Shown: piece by piece, positions 23,745 through 33,663 of the stretch
Layout: every line of letters starts with the position of its first letter
How positions within the stretch are numbered: the stretch's first letter is position 1
Origin: Micromonospora sp. MP36
GTDB taxonomy: Bacteria > Actinomycetota > Actinomycetes > Mycobacteriales > Micromonosporaceae
DNA length: 43,752 nt
NCBI RefSeq assembly: GCF_008119785.1
Contig: NZ_VSFA01000060.1
Span: forward strand, 1 to 43,752
Direction: 5' to 3'
Translations under genes and position numbers: made by a program
Notes under the pieces: model-generated
Database searches by the model: none
Told to the model about the DNA's origin: nothing
Seen by the model: the letters and a program-made list of their open reading frames with translations, nothing else

Positions 23745-24233
23745 TCAGGCCGGCAGCACCTTCTCGATCGCGGCCCGCAGTTCGGGGGAGTCCGGGGTGA
23801 CCTGCGGGGCGAACCGGGCGGCCACCGTGCCGTCCGGGGCGACCAGGAACTTCTCGAAGTTCCACCGCACGTCGCCGGTGTGCCCCTCGGCGTCCGGGGT
23901 GGACACCAGCGCGGCGTAGAGCGGGTGCCGGTCCGGCCCGTTGACGTCGACCTTCTCCGTCAGCGGGAAGGTCACGCCGTAGTTGACCTGGCAGAACTCC
24001 TCGATCTCCGCGGCCGTGCCGGGCTCCTGGCCGGCGAACTGGTTGCAGGGCACGCCGAGCACGGTCAGGCCCCGGTCGGCGTACTCGTCGGCGAGGGCCT
24101 GGAGGCCGGCGTACTGCGGGGTGAGGCCGCACCGCGAGGCCACGTTGACCACCAGCAGCGCGCGGCCGCGATACCGCGCGAGGTCGGCGGAGCCGCCGGT
24201 GAGGGCGTCGATCTGCACGTCGAAAACCGTCAT
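23745..24233 (-). CDS. glutathione peroxidase family protein (thioredoxin-dependent Cys type)
   Basis: The 162-residue protein has NVASRCGLTPQY with a Cys (C35) instead of selenocysteine, GVPCNQFAGQEPG and WNFEKFLV, the three signatures of the family. C81 in EFCQVNYGVTFP occupies the place of the resolving Cys of thioredoxin-dependent members, so the reductant is probably thioredoxin rather than glutathione (which actinomycetes lack). It removes peroxides in the cytosol. It is a single gene divergent from the chitinase; the 141-bp spacer holds the chitinase promoter. Confidence 0.92.
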   Translation of the reverse strand: MTVFDVQIDALTGGSADLARYRGRALLVVNVASRCGLTPQYAGLQALADEYADRGLTVLGVPCNQFAGQEPGTAAEIEEFCQVNYGVTFPLTEKVDVNGPDRHPLYAALVSTPDAEGHTGDVRWNFEKFLVAPDGTVAARFAPQVTPDSPELRAAIEKVLPA

Positions 24234-24298
24234 GGGGCGAGGCTACGCGCCCGCGCGGGCCGGTCGGCGCGGGCACGGCAAATCGATGCATCTACATC

Positions 24299-24327
24299 TT
24301 GACGAAGTGTTGGCGCGTGAGTAGCGT
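24299..24327 (+). promoter_or_regulatory. chitinase promoter
   Basis: TTGACG (24299-24304) and TAGCGT (24322-24327) are separated by 17 bp, placing transcription start near 24334. Confidence 0.6.
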
Positions 24328-24341
24328 CTCAGCATCAATCT

Positions 24342-24364
24342 GGAAAGTTTCCTAACTGTTTAGG
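24342..24364. promoter_or_regulatory. overlapping operator dyads at the chitinase transcription start
   Basis: GGAAA-G-TTTCC (24342-24352) is a perfect palindrome and overlaps CCTAA-CTGT-TTAGG (24351-24364), another perfect 5-bp dyad. Both lie just after the predicted start site, where a bound repressor would block elongation. The AGGGAG ribosome site is part of the second dyad's edge. Confidence 0.5.
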
Positions 24365-24374
24365 GAGACGCCGT

Positions 24375-26000
<1,626 letters not shown>

Positions 26001-26028
26001 GCCGACGGCCGACGCGTCACCCACCCGG

Positions 26029-26057
26029 CGGGGAGGGGCCACACCGGTCCCTCCCCG
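26029..26057. terminator. bidirectional hairpin terminator between chitinase and AraC gene
   Basis: CGGGGAGGG and CCCTCCCCG pair perfectly over 9 bp around an 11-base loop, midway between two convergent stop codons. Confidence 0.6.
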
Positions 26058-26066
26058 TTCGGTTGC

Positions 26067-27059
26067 TCAGCCCAGTGGACCGCGCTCGCGGTGCTCCCGG
26101 GGCGAGAGCCCGTACGCGGACCGGAACGCCCGGCTGAAGTGTGCCCGGTCCCGGAAGCCCCAGCGGGCGGCCACCTGATGGACGGCTAGGTGGCGCAGGC
26201 GCGGGTCGGCCAGATCCCGGAAGCAGCCGGCCAACCGCTCGGTGCGGATCATGGCCCCGACGGTCGTGCCGGTGCCCTCGAAGAGCCGGTGCAGCGACCG
26301 CAGCGACATGTGGTGCGCCGCCGCCACGGTCGCCGGGGTGAGCGCCGGGTCGGACAGATGCCGCCGGACGAACACCTCGACCCGGGCTCGCAGGCCGGTC
26401 TCCTGGACCTCGACGGGCAGCTCCCGCTCGACGTCGAGCCGGCCGGCCAGGGTGCCCGAGATCAGGTCCAGGGCGATCCGGCCCAGCTGGGGCGCGTCGT
26501 CCGCCGCGTACTCCTCCGGCTGCGCCACGATCCGCCGCAGGAAGGCGGCGAGCAGCGCGCCCATCCCGCGGTCGGCCGGGATGTCGGCGGCGAGCAGCGC
26601 CTCCACCCGGCGTGCGGACAGCGGTAGCGCTTGGTACGGCAGCAGGACGGTCAGCGTCTCCACGGGTGCGGCCGTCGCCGGGTCCAGCGCATGCTGGGAC
26701 CCGTGCGGGCGGAGGGTGTCGATGAGGGTGAAGCCGGCCGGGCCGAGCGGCCCTGCCCGACGCTGCTGCCACACCACGCCGTGCCCGGAGAGAGGCAGGG
26801 CGAGATGGAAGAGCTCCGGGTCCGAGCTGCGGATCATCCCTGGCATACGGGACAGCTCCAGCGGCGGATAGCGCCACCTCCCGAGCCTTACCACGCCGAG
26901 GTCGACCGCCCGGGCCGAGGCGGTGAAGTTGTCGACGTACGCGCTGCTGATCCTGGCCGCCACCGACTCGCGGGCAACCAGGTCCAGCCAGAAGTCGAAC
27001 CGCTCCGCCGGGGGCAACCACGCGGTGTCGACCGACGCCACGGCGAGGATGACCATCAC
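26067..27059 (-). CDS. AraC-family transcriptional regulator
   Basis: The 330-residue protein has an N-terminal ligand/dimer domain of the AraC_binding_2 type (about 10-190, with FHLALPLSGHGVVWQQ) and a C-terminal pair of helix-turn-helix motifs (about 225-325: PATVAAAHHMSLRSLHRLFE and HQVAARWGFRDRAHFSRAFR, closing with SPREHRE). It probably senses a small molecule and activates a target promoter; the target is unknown. AGGAGGTGAT overlaps the GTG/ATG start region at 27056-27059, so the exact start is unsettled. A perfect 17-bp tandem repeat lies just upstream (27087-27120), a plausible binding site for the regulator itself. Confidence 0.9.
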   Translation of the reverse strand: MMVILAVASVDTAWLPPAERFDFWLDLVARESVAARISSAYVDNFTASARAVDLGVVRLGRWRYPPLELSRMPGMIRSSDPELFHLALPLSGHGVVWQQRRAGPLGPAGFTLIDTLRPHGSQHALDPATAAPVETLTVLLPYQALPLSARRVEALLAADIPADRGMGALLAAFLRRIVAQPEEYAADDAPQLGRIALDLISGTLAGRLDVERELPVEVQETGLRARVEVFVRRHLSDPALTPATVAAAHHMSLRSLHRLFEGTGTTVGAMIRTERLAGCFRDLADPRLRHLAVHQVAARWGFRDRAHFSRAFRSAYGLSPREHRERGPLG

Positions 27060-27086
27060 CTCCTGGGCGCGCGGCCCGGCGCCGTG

Positions 27087-27120
27087 CCGTGCCGTGGATC
27101 TAACCGTGCCGTGGATCTAA
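27087..27120. repeat. perfect 17-bp tandem repeat, candidate AraC site
   Basis: CCGTGCCGTGGATCTAA occurs twice without a gap, and two more bases (CC) repeat after it. It lies 28 bases upstream of the AraC-type gene. AraC regulators bind directly repeated half-sites of about 17 bp. Confidence 0.6.
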
Positions 27121-27333
27121 CCAGCCGCCCGGACCGGCTGCACACCGCGTGCCGGCCTGGCCGCAGGGGCCGGCGCAGGCGAGGATGGGGGACGCCGCCG
27201 CGCCGGTCCGGTTCCACATCCCGCCGGCTGCCGGCGGTGCGCCACGAACACGACGGGCACGGCAGGTAGGAATGCCGATGTGACAGACTCGCCGCTCGGC
27301 ATGTCTCGATGCCCGCGCCGATGGGAGGGACCG

Positions 27334-27828
27334 ATGGGCCTGACGCACCCGAGGGTGGCGACCGGGGTGGTGCTGCTCGCGCTCCTGCCGCTGAGCCTGG
27401 CCGGCTGCGGTCTCGGCGGGGACGACGAGGCCCGGGACGCCCCCGACGGCGGGGCGCAGCGGGCACCGGCCGAGGAGGCGGCGGCCAAGAGCCGCGAGCG
27501 GGTCCAGGCGTACCTCGACGCGATGGCCGGCAAGGACGTCGACGCGGGCCGCAGCCAGTTCTGCGCCCCCGTGCAGGCCGCCTTCGACGCCGCCGCCACC
27601 GGCCCCAACGGCGACTTCGCCGACCACTTCACGGTGCCCCAGGCCACCATCACCGATGTCCGGTCCGGCCCGAACGGCCAGGAGGTCAGCACCTCCGTCA
27701 CCGTCGCCGTCGGCTCGCGCAAGGCCACCCGGCCGCTGCTGTTCACGGTTACCCGCAGCGGCGCGGACTGGTGCATCTCGAGCGAGGCGCCCGGCGGCCA
27801 CACCCCCGAACCGTCGATCACCCCCTGA
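27334..27828 (+). CDS. putative lipoprotein
   Basis: About 164 residues with a lipoprotein signal (hydrophobic VVLLALLPLSLAGC; lipobox LAGC, Cys 25), an acidic spacer, then a helical and beta region (RVQAYLDAMAGKDVDAGRSQ, VTVAVGSRKATRPLLFTVTR) resembling NTF2/DUF4878-like folds; the fold is a guess. Cys residues at about 73 and 151 could form a disulfide. The ATG at 27334 is preferred over 27280 because GGAGGG sits about 6 bases before it and the signal peptide starts here. It is divergent from the AraC gene. Confidence 0.7.
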   Translation: MGLTHPRVATGVVLLALLPLSLAGCGLGGDDEARDAPDGGAQRAPAEEAAAKSRERVQAYLDAMAGKDVDAGRSQFCAPVQAAFDAAATGPNGDFADHFTVPQATITDVRSGPNGQEVSTSVTVAVGSRKATRPLLFTVTRSGADWCISSEAPGGHTPEPSITP

Positions 27829-27929
27829 CCCGTCCAGCCGGGCTGACCTGCGGTCGGCCGGGGTGTGGCGCTGATCTCCCAACTGCCGGAACCGTCCCCC
27901 TCGCCGGCGGGTCGCCCCGGCGGTCGCCG

Positions 27930-27935
27930 TACGCT
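27930..27935 (+). promoter_or_regulatory. -10 element of a leaderless aroG promoter
   Basis: TACGCT ends 7 bases before the ATG at 27943, with no ribosome site between. Confidence 0.45.
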
Positions 27936-27942
27936 TTCTGTC

Positions 27943-29349
27943 ATGCGCCATGAGTGGCACCAGTTGACCCACCCCGCGGTGGGTAGCCCGGGACTCCAGA
28001 CCAGTCGCCCGACCGCCGACTCCGCGGAGGACGCGGCCCTCGGCCTGGACCGCTGGCGGGAGCTTCCCCGCGCGCAGACTCCGCCGTGGCCGGACCCGGC
28101 CCAGGTCGCCGAGGTCTGCAAGGTGCTCGACACGGTGCCCTCGGTGGTCGCGCCGTACGAGGTCGACCAGCTCCGGCAGCGCCTCGCGCTGGTCTGCGAG
28201 GGCAAGGCGTTCCTGCTCCAGGGCGGCGACTGCGCGGAGACCTTCGCCGACAACACCGAGAGCCATCTGCTGGCTAACGCCCGCACCCTGCTCCAGATGG
28301 CGATCGTGCTGACGTACGGCGCGTCGCTGCCGGTGGTCAAGGTGGCCCGGGTCGCCGGGCAGTACACCAAGCCCCGGTCGCTGCCGACGGACGCCCGGGG
28401 CCTGCCGGCTTACCGCGGGGACATGATCAACTCGCTGGAGGCCACGCCGGAGGCGCGGGTCGCTGATCCGCAGCGCATGATCCGGGCGTACGCCAACTCG
28501 GCCGCCGCGATGAACATGCTCCGGGCGTACCTGGCCGGCGGGCTCGCCGACCTGCACGCGGTGCACGACTGGAACAAGGACTTCGTCAAGCAGTCGCCGG
28601 CCGGCGAGCGCTACGAGGCGATCGCCCGCGAGATCGACCGGGCGCTGGCCTTCATCCGGGCCTGCGGGATGACCGACGACGAGGCACTGCGCACGGTCAC
28701 CCTCTACTGCTCCCACGAGGCCCTGGCGCTGGAGTACGACCGGGCGCTCACCCGGATCTCCGGCAGCCGGGCGTACGGCCTGTCCGGGCACTTCCTCTGG
28801 GTCGGCGAGCGGACCCGGCAGCTCGACGGGGCGCACCTCGACTTCATCTCCCGGATCGCCAACCCGATCGGCGTCAAGCTCGGCCCGACCACCACGCCGG
28901 ACGAGGCCATCGAGCTCTGCGAGAAGCTCAACCCGGACAACATCCCTGGCCGGCTCACTCTGATCAGCCGGATGGGCAACCACCGGGTCCGGGACGCCCT
29001 GCCGCCGATCGTCGCCAAGGTCACCGCGGCCGGCGCCAAGGTGGTCTGGCAGTGCGACCCGATGCACGGCAACACCCACGAGTCCTCGAACGGCTACAAG
29101 ACCCGGCATTTCGACCGGATCGTCGACGAGGTGCTCGGCTACTTCGAGGTGCACCGCGGCCTGGACACCCACCCGGGCGGCCTGCACGTCGAGCTGACCG
29201 GCGAGGATGTCACCGAGTGCCTCGGCGGCGCTCAGGGCATCGAGGACCTCGACCTGCCCGATCGGTACGAGACCGCCTGCGACCCGCGACTGAACACCCA
29301 GCAGTCGCTGGAGCTGGCCTTCCTGGTGGCGGAGATGCTCCGTGGCTGA
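27943..29349 (+). CDS. aroG: class II 3-deoxy-D-arabino-heptulosonate 7-phosphate synthase
   Basis: The 468-residue protein matches class II (plant/mycobacterial type) DAHP synthases along its length: LLQGGDCAETFADN with the metal-binding Cys, GQYTKPRS, NPIGVKLGPTTTPDEAI, LISRMGNHRVRDALP, CDPMHGNTHES and GGLHVELTGEDVTEC. It condenses phosphoenolpyruvate and erythrose 4-phosphate, the entry step of the shikimate pathway. The ATG at 27943 starts the homologous part; a -10-like TACGCT directly upstream suggests leaderless translation. In M. tuberculosis the orthologue also lies near pknL. A 63-bp repeat unit begins at its stop codon. Confidence 0.96.
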   Translation: MRHEWHQLTHPAVGSPGLQTSRPTADSAEDAALGLDRWRELPRAQTPPWPDPAQVAEVCKVLDTVPSVVAPYEVDQLRQRLALVCEGKAFLLQGGDCAETFADNTESHLLANARTLLQMAIVLTYGASLPVVKVARVAGQYTKPRSLPTDARGLPAYRGDMINSLEATPEARVADPQRMIRAYANSAAAMNMLRAYLAGGLADLHAVHDWNKDFVKQSPAGERYEAIAREIDRALAFIRACGMTDDEALRTVTLYCSHEALALEYDRALTRISGSRAYGLSGHFLWVGERTRQLDGAHLDFISRIANPIGVKLGPTTTPDEAIELCEKLNPDNIPGRLTLISRMGNHRVRDALPPIVAKVTAAGAKVVWQCDPMHGNTHESSNGYKTRHFDRIVDEVLGYFEVHRGLDTHPGGLHVELTGEDVTECLGGAQGIEDLDLPDRYETACDPRLNTQQSLELAFLVAEMLRG

Positions 29350-29463
29350 CGCGAGGAGTGAGCCGGGTTTGCGAGCCCCGCAGTCGGCAGCCGAAAGAAT
29401 GACCGTGGCTGACGCGAGGAGTGAGCTTACGAGCCCCGCAGCCCGGCAGCCGAAAGGATCACT
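29342..29463 (+). repeat. two tandem copies of an intercistronic repeat
   Basis: Two units of about 62 and 60 bp, each beginning CGTGGCTGACGCGAGGAGTG and containing GAGCCCCGCAG and GGCAGCCGAAAG, fill the space between the aroG stop and the threonine aldolase start. The unit starts at the aroG stop codon (TGA in GGCTGAC), and the second unit supplies the AAAGGA ribosome site of the next gene, whose own start (GTGGCTGAC) repeats the same nine bases. Confidence 0.8.
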
Positions 29464-30492
29464 GTGGCTGACTTCATTGATCTTCGTTCCGACACGGTGA
29501 CCCGGCCCACCGCCGGGATGCGGGAGGCGATGGCCTCCGCCGAGGTCGGCGATGACGTGTACGGCGAGGACCCCACCGTCACCGCGCTGGAGGCCGAGGT
29601 CGCCGCCCGCTTCGGGCACGAGGCGGCGCTGTTCGCCCCGAGCGGCTCGATGGCCAACCAGATCGCGCTCCAGCTCGTCGTGCCGCCCGGCGAGGAGCTG
29701 CTCTGCGACGCCGACGCGCACGTCGTCACGTACGAGATCGGCGCGGCGGCTGCGTACGGCGGAATCTCCTCGCGGACCTGGCCGGCGGTCGGCGCGGAGA
29801 TCGACCCGGACGTGGTGGCCGGGATGGTCCGGCCCGACGGTTACTTCGCGGTGCCGACCCGGGCGATCGCCGTCGAGCAGACCCACAACCGGGGCGGCGG
29901 CGGAGTGATCCCGCTCGCCACCCTGCGCGAGCTGCGCCGGGTCGCCGACGACCACGGGCTCGCCCTGCACTGCGACGGCGCGCGGATCTGGCACGCGCAC
30001 GTCGCCGACCAGGTGCCGCTGGCGGATTACGGCGCCCTTTTCGACACCATGTCGGTCTGCCTCTCCAAGGGCCTCGGCGCGCCGGTCGGCTCGCTGGTGC
30101 TGGGCAGCGCCGAGAAGATCGAACGGGCCCGGTGGATCCGCAAGCGGATGGGCGGCGGCATGCGGCAGGTCGGGATCCTGGCCGCCGCCGGCCGGTACGC
30201 TCTGGCCCACCACGTCGAGCGGCTCGCCGAGGACCACGCCAAGGCGGCGCGGCTGGCCGAGGCCATCGCCCCCTACGGCGTGCTCGCCATGCCGGTGCGG
30301 ACCAACATCGTCCCGCTCGACCTGACCAAGCACCCGCTCGACGCGAAGGCCCTCGCGGCCGCCGCCCGGGCGGAGGGCGTGCTGGTCTCGGTGCTGGGCC
30401 CGCGTACCGCCCGCCTGGTCACCCACCTGGACGTCACCGACGCCGCCATCGACCGCGCCGCGGAGATCTTCACCCGCATCCTCCGCGCCTGA
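29464..30492 (+). CDS. ltaE: low-specificity L-threonine aldolase
   Basis: The 342-residue PLP enzyme opens with FIDLRSDTVTRPT, has YGEDPTVTALE, APSGSMANQIA, the cofactor Asp in HCDGARIW (D171) and the Schiff-base Lys in CLSKGLGAPVG (K202), the full signature of threonine aldolases of the beta-eliminating lyase family. It splits threonine/allo-threonine to glycine and acetaldehyde. GTG 29464 has AAAGGA about 6 bases upstream, provided by the repeat. It probably reads through from aroG. A palindrome at 30506-30563 follows. Confidence 0.93.
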   Translation: MADFIDLRSDTVTRPTAGMREAMASAEVGDDVYGEDPTVTALEAEVAARFGHEAALFAPSGSMANQIALQLVVPPGEELLCDADAHVVTYEIGAAAAYGGISSRTWPAVGAEIDPDVVAGMVRPDGYFAVPTRAIAVEQTHNRGGGGVIPLATLRELRRVADDHGLALHCDGARIWHAHVADQVPLADYGALFDTMSVCLSKGLGAPVGSLVLGSAEKIERARWIRKRMGGGMRQVGILAAAGRYALAHHVERLAEDHAKAARLAEAIAPYGVLAMPVRTNIVPLDLTKHPLDAKALAAAARAEGVLVSVLGPRTARLVTHLDVTDAAIDRAAEIFTRILRA

Positions 30493-30505
30493 CCGTCCCG
30501 CCTTG

Positions 30506-30563
30506 TTGATCAAGGAGTTTGCGTCGTCCGCCGGGCGTTTTCCGATGCAAACTTCTTGGTCAA
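30506..30563. terminator. long imperfect palindrome between convergent genes
   Basis: Arms 30506-30522 (TTGATCAAGGAGTTTGC) and 30547-30563 pair over 17 bp with two mismatches around a 24-base loop. It lies between the stops of ltaE and the endonuclease gene, where a two-way terminator is expected. It resembles the palindrome at 34088-34144. Confidence 0.6.
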
Positions 30564-30598
30564 CGCCGGCCGGGGGTCGGCAGGGGCCGCGCGGGGGG

Positions 30599-31459
30599 TC
30601 AGGGGTGGAGGCGTTTGAGGGTGGCGATGTCGGCGGCGTGACCGACGTGCTTCTCCGTCGGGGTCTCCACCACCACCGGGATGCCCGCGGTGGCCGGGTG
30701 CCGCATCAGCTCGGCGAACGCCGGCTCACCGATGGTGCCCTTGCCGATGTTCTCGTGCCGGTCCCGGGTCGAGCCGCACAGGTCCTTCGAGTCGTTCGCG
30801 TGCACCAGCTTCAGCCGGTCCGCCCCGACGGCGACGACCAGGGCGTCCAGCGTGGCGGTCATCCCGCCATCGGCGGCCAGGTCGTGCCCCGCCGCCCAGG
30901 CATGGCAGGTGTCGAAGCAGACCCCCATCATCGGGTGGTGGTCCACCGCGTCCAGGTAGGGGCCCAGGTGCTCCACCCGGGAGGCCAACGACCGGCCGCC
31001 CCCGGCGCTCGGCTCCACCAGCAGCATCGGCCCGCCACTGGTCGCCGCCCCGTCCAGCAGCGGCAGCAGGGCTTCGCGTACCTGGCGCATCGCCGCCTCG
31101 GCGTGCCCTGCGTCCACGGCGCTGCCGGCGTGGAACACCACACCCTCGGCGCCGATCGCCCGGCCCCGGCGCAGCGCGTGCGCCAGGGTCTGCGCCGACC
31201 GTTCGACCGTGGCCGGGGTGGGGGAGCCCAGGTTGACCAGCAGTGACGCGTGGATGAAGACCGGGACGCCCCGTTCGCCGCAGCCGTCCCGGAACAGCGC
31301 GTCCTGCGCCGGGTCGCCGGCCGGCAGGGCCCAGCCCCGAGAGTTGGAGACGTAGACCTGCACCACCTCGGCGGCGGCCGCGTCGACGTACGGCAGCGCC
31401 GCCCTCGCCAGCCCGCCTGAGGTGGGGGTGTGCGAGCCGACCCGCCGCCGCACGCTCAC
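30599..31459 (-). CDS. nfo: deoxyribonuclease IV (AP endonuclease, Nfo/End family)
   Basis: The 286-residue TIM-barrel enzyme keeps the zinc ligands of endonuclease IV: His in VVFHAGS, Glu in LLVEPSAGGG, Asp and His in VCFDTCHAWAAGHD, His in LVHANDSK, Asp and His in STRDRHENIG and Glu in VVVETP. It cuts DNA 5' to abasic sites. The GTG at 31459 starts the conserved part (SVRRRVGSHTPTSGG) and has AAGGA about 7 bases before it. It follows pknL on the same strand with a repeat element of about 56 bp between the stop and the start. Confidence 0.92.
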   Translation of the reverse strand: MSVRRRVGSHTPTSGGLARAALPYVDAAAAEVVQVYVSNSRGWALPAGDPAQDALFRDGCGERGVPVFIHASLLVNLGSPTPATVERSAQTLAHALRRGRAIGAEGVVFHAGSAVDAGHAEAAMRQVREALLPLLDGAATSGGPMLLVEPSAGGGRSLASRVEHLGPYLDAVDHHPMMGVCFDTCHAWAAGHDLAADGGMTATLDALVVAVGADRLKLVHANDSKDLCGSTRDRHENIGKGTIGEPAFAELMRHPATAGIPVVVETPTEKHVGHAADIATLKRLHP

Positions 31460-31515
31460 CGGACCATCCTTCGTTCGCGACTGCGGGGCTCGCCGGCCCG
31501 GCTCACTCCGCGCGC
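31460..31515 (-). repeat. intercistronic repeat between pknL and nfo
   Basis: Read on the minus strand it starts at the pknL stop (TGAGCGCGCGGAGTGAGC), contains GCGAGCCCCGCAGTCG and ends in GAACGAAGGATGGTCC, which holds the ribosome site of nfo. It shares GGAGTGAGCCGGG and GCGAGCCCCGCAGTCG with the repeat at 29342-29463. Confidence 0.7.
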
Positions 31516-33498
31516 TCACAGGCACGTCACCGTGACGGTGGTGCCCGGCGGCACCGGTGTGTTCTCTGGCGGGTTCTGGAAGCGGGCCACGCCGTTGGGG
31601 TTGAGCTGGAGGTTGGCCGGGAAGCCCTGGCTCTCCAGCACCTGCTTCGCCTGCTGGCAGGGCAGGTCGATCACCCGGGGCACGGGCACCTGCGGCGGCC
31701 CCTTGCTGATCTCCAGCTTGACCTGGGCGCCCTTCTCCACCCCGGTGCCGTCGGCCGGGCTCTGGCCGAGGATTTCGTCCTTCGGCTTGTCCGAGTCCTT
31801 GTACGACTCCACCGGGGTCAGCCCGAGCTGGGCGAGGATGCCCCGGGCGTCGTTGAGGTTCTTGCCCACCAGGTTCGGCACGCTGACCGGGGCACGGCCC
31901 TTGCTCAGCATCACCGTCACCTTCGTGCCCGGCTTGACCACCGTGCCCACCTTCGGGTCGGTGGCGACCACCACCCCGGCGGGCAGTTCGTCGTCGTACC
32001 GGGCGGAGCCCTTGACCACCACCAGCTTGGCGTCGGTCAGCTCGGCCTGGGCCAGCTCGAAGTCCTTGCCCACCACGTCCGGCACCGGCAACTGCTCCGG
32101 ACCGAGCGACAGGGTCAGCGTGATCGTGCCGCCCTTGAGGATCCGGGCCGCGGAGGCCGGGTTCTGCCCCAGCACGCTGTCCTTCGGCACCTTCTCGTCA
32201 TAGCGGGGATCGGCGTACTTCACGGTGAAGCCGCCCCGGGTGGCCTGCGCCTCCGCGTCGGCCTTGGTGAGGCTCACCAGCTGTGGGGCGACCGTGTAGC
32301 GCCCCACACCGAACCACCAGCCGCCGACCGCGGCCACCAGGCCGAGCACCACGGCCGCCGCGGCGACCGCCAGCCGGCCCCGGGGCGAGCCCATCACCCG
32401 GGTACGCAGCTCGGTCAGCCGACCGCCCAGGTCGCCGCCCTCGGCGGCGGCCCGGCGGCGGTGCGGGCGCTGCCCGCCGCCCTCGGGCAGCCGGGCCCAG
32501 GCGGGACGCTCGGCCGGGCGGACCGCCGCCACCACCATGGTCGGCTGGGCCATCGGGCTGTTCCCGTCGGACAGCTGCCGCAGCACCGTGGTGTGCGAGT
32601 CGGCGTTGCCCAGGTCGTCCCGGGCCACCTGCACCTCGGCCAGCAGCGCGCCGGCGTCGGTGGGGCGGGCGCCCGGATCGCGCCGGGTGGCCCGGCCGAC
32701 CAGGTCGTCGAGGACCTTCGGCAGGCTCGGGACCAGGGTCGACGGGGGCGGCACGTCCCGGTCGACGTGCTGCCAGGCGACGTCCACCGGGCGGTCGCCG
32801 TCGTACGGCACCCGGCCGGTGAGCATCTCGAACAGCACGATGCCGGCGGAGTAGACGTCGGTGCGCGGATCCGCGTGGCCCTCGGTGACCAGCTCCGGCG
32901 CCACGTACGCCACGGTGGCCATGAGCTGGTTGCCGTTCTCCTCGGCGCTCGCCTCGACCGCGCGGGCCAGCCCGAAGTCGGCCACCTTGACCACGCTGTC
33001 CACCAGGTTGGCGGTGCCGCCGGTGGGCGCCTCGGCGACCAGCACGTTCTCCGGTTTGACGTCGCGGTGCACCAGGCCGGCGCGGTGCGCGGCGGCGATC
33101 GCCGCGAGCATCTGCTCGGCGATCGCCAGGGCCTCGTCGGGGTTGAGCCGGCGCCGTTCGGCGAGGACGTCGCGCAGGGTGCGGCCCCGGACGTACTCCA
33201 TCACCAGGTAGGGGAGGCCGGCGTGGGTGCCCTGGTCGTAGACCGCCACCACGTTCGGGTGGGTCAGCCGGGCGATGGTCTTCGCCTCGTCGGTGAATCG
33301 CTCCACGAAGCCGGCCATCCGGGCCCGGGCCTCGGGGGCCTGGGTCGGGTGAATGATCTTGACCGCCACGGTGCGCTCCAGGCGCTCGTCGGTGGCGGTG
33401 TACACGGTCGCCATGCCGCCACGGGCCACGCGACCGCGAATGCGGTAGCGCCCGTCGATCAGCGAGCCCAGCAACGTGTCGGCGACCTGTGTGTCCAT
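31516..33498 (-). CDS. pknL: Ser/Thr protein kinase with four PASTA domains (PknL type)
   Basis: The 660-residue protein has an N-terminal Hanks-type kinase (about 17-280): glycine loop VARGGMATVY, K47, E71, catalytic HRDVKPEN (D146), DFG (D174) and an activation loop with T195 before the APE-like APE segment. A juxtamembrane Arg/Pro-rich part follows, then one membrane segment (about 376-397), then four extracellular PASTA repeats. The last repeat has two Cys. PASTA repeats bind muropeptides or lipid II. The neighbourhood (aroG, Rv2175c-like gene, polyprenyl synthase) identifies it as the PknL position; the M. tuberculosis PknL is much shorter and lacks a PASTA array, whereas corynebacterial ones have it. 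Leaderless promoter predicted. Confidence 0.92.
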   Translation of the reverse strand: MDTQVADTLLGSLIDGRYRIRGRVARGGMATVYTATDERLERTVAVKIIHPTQAPEARARMAGFVERFTDEAKTIARLTHPNVVAVYDQGTHAGLPYLVMEYVRGRTLRDVLAERRRLNPDEALAIAEQMLAAIAAAHRAGLVHRDVKPENVLVAEAPTGGTANLVDSVVKVADFGLARAVEASAEENGNQLMATVAYVAPELVTEGHADPRTDVYSAGIVLFEMLTGRVPYDGDRPVDVAWQHVDRDVPPPSTLVPSLPKVLDDLVGRATRRDPGARPTDAGALLAEVQVARDDLGNADSHTTVLRQLSDGNSPMAQPTMVVAAVRPAERPAWARLPEGGGQRPHRRRAAAEGGDLGGRLTELRTRVMGSPRGRLAVAAAAVVLGLVAAVGGWWFGVGRYTVAPQLVSLTKADAEAQATRGGFTVKYADPRYDEKVPKDSVLGQNPASAARILKGGTITLTLSLGPEQLPVPDVVGKDFELAQAELTDAKLVVVKGSARYDDELPAGVVVATDPKVGTVVKPGTKVTVMLSKGRAPVSVPNLVGKNLNDARGILAQLGLTPVESYKDSDKPKDEILGQSPADGTGVEKGAQVKLEISKGPPQVPVPRVIDLPCQQAKQVLESQGFPANLQLNPNGVARFQNPPENTPVPPGTTVTVTCL

Positions 33499-33506
33499 CG
33501 GCAGGC

Positions 33507-33536
33507 AGTCTATGTGTCGGGAGGGTGAAGGTTGAA
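33507..33536 (-). promoter_or_regulatory. leaderless promoter of pknL
   Basis: On the minus strand TTCAAC (33536-33531) and TAGACT (33512-33507) are 18 bp apart; the -10 box ends 8 bases before the ATG at 33498. Confidence 0.5.
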
Positions 33537-33663
33537 CAGGATGCTACAGCCGGGGGCCGACAACGCTCCCGCCACGCGCGTCCGGGCTGGTCGTGCGGCA
33601 TCCGGAGGTGCCCGACGGGGTGCCGCCGGCCCGGGCCGTCCCGGCCCGTGGCAGGGTGGTCGG

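Noticed and set aside
27100..30513. A 1137-residue open frame on the minus strand
   Set aside because: It is antisense to the lipoprotein, aroG and ltaE genes and exists because of GC-rich third positions; no domain is visible.
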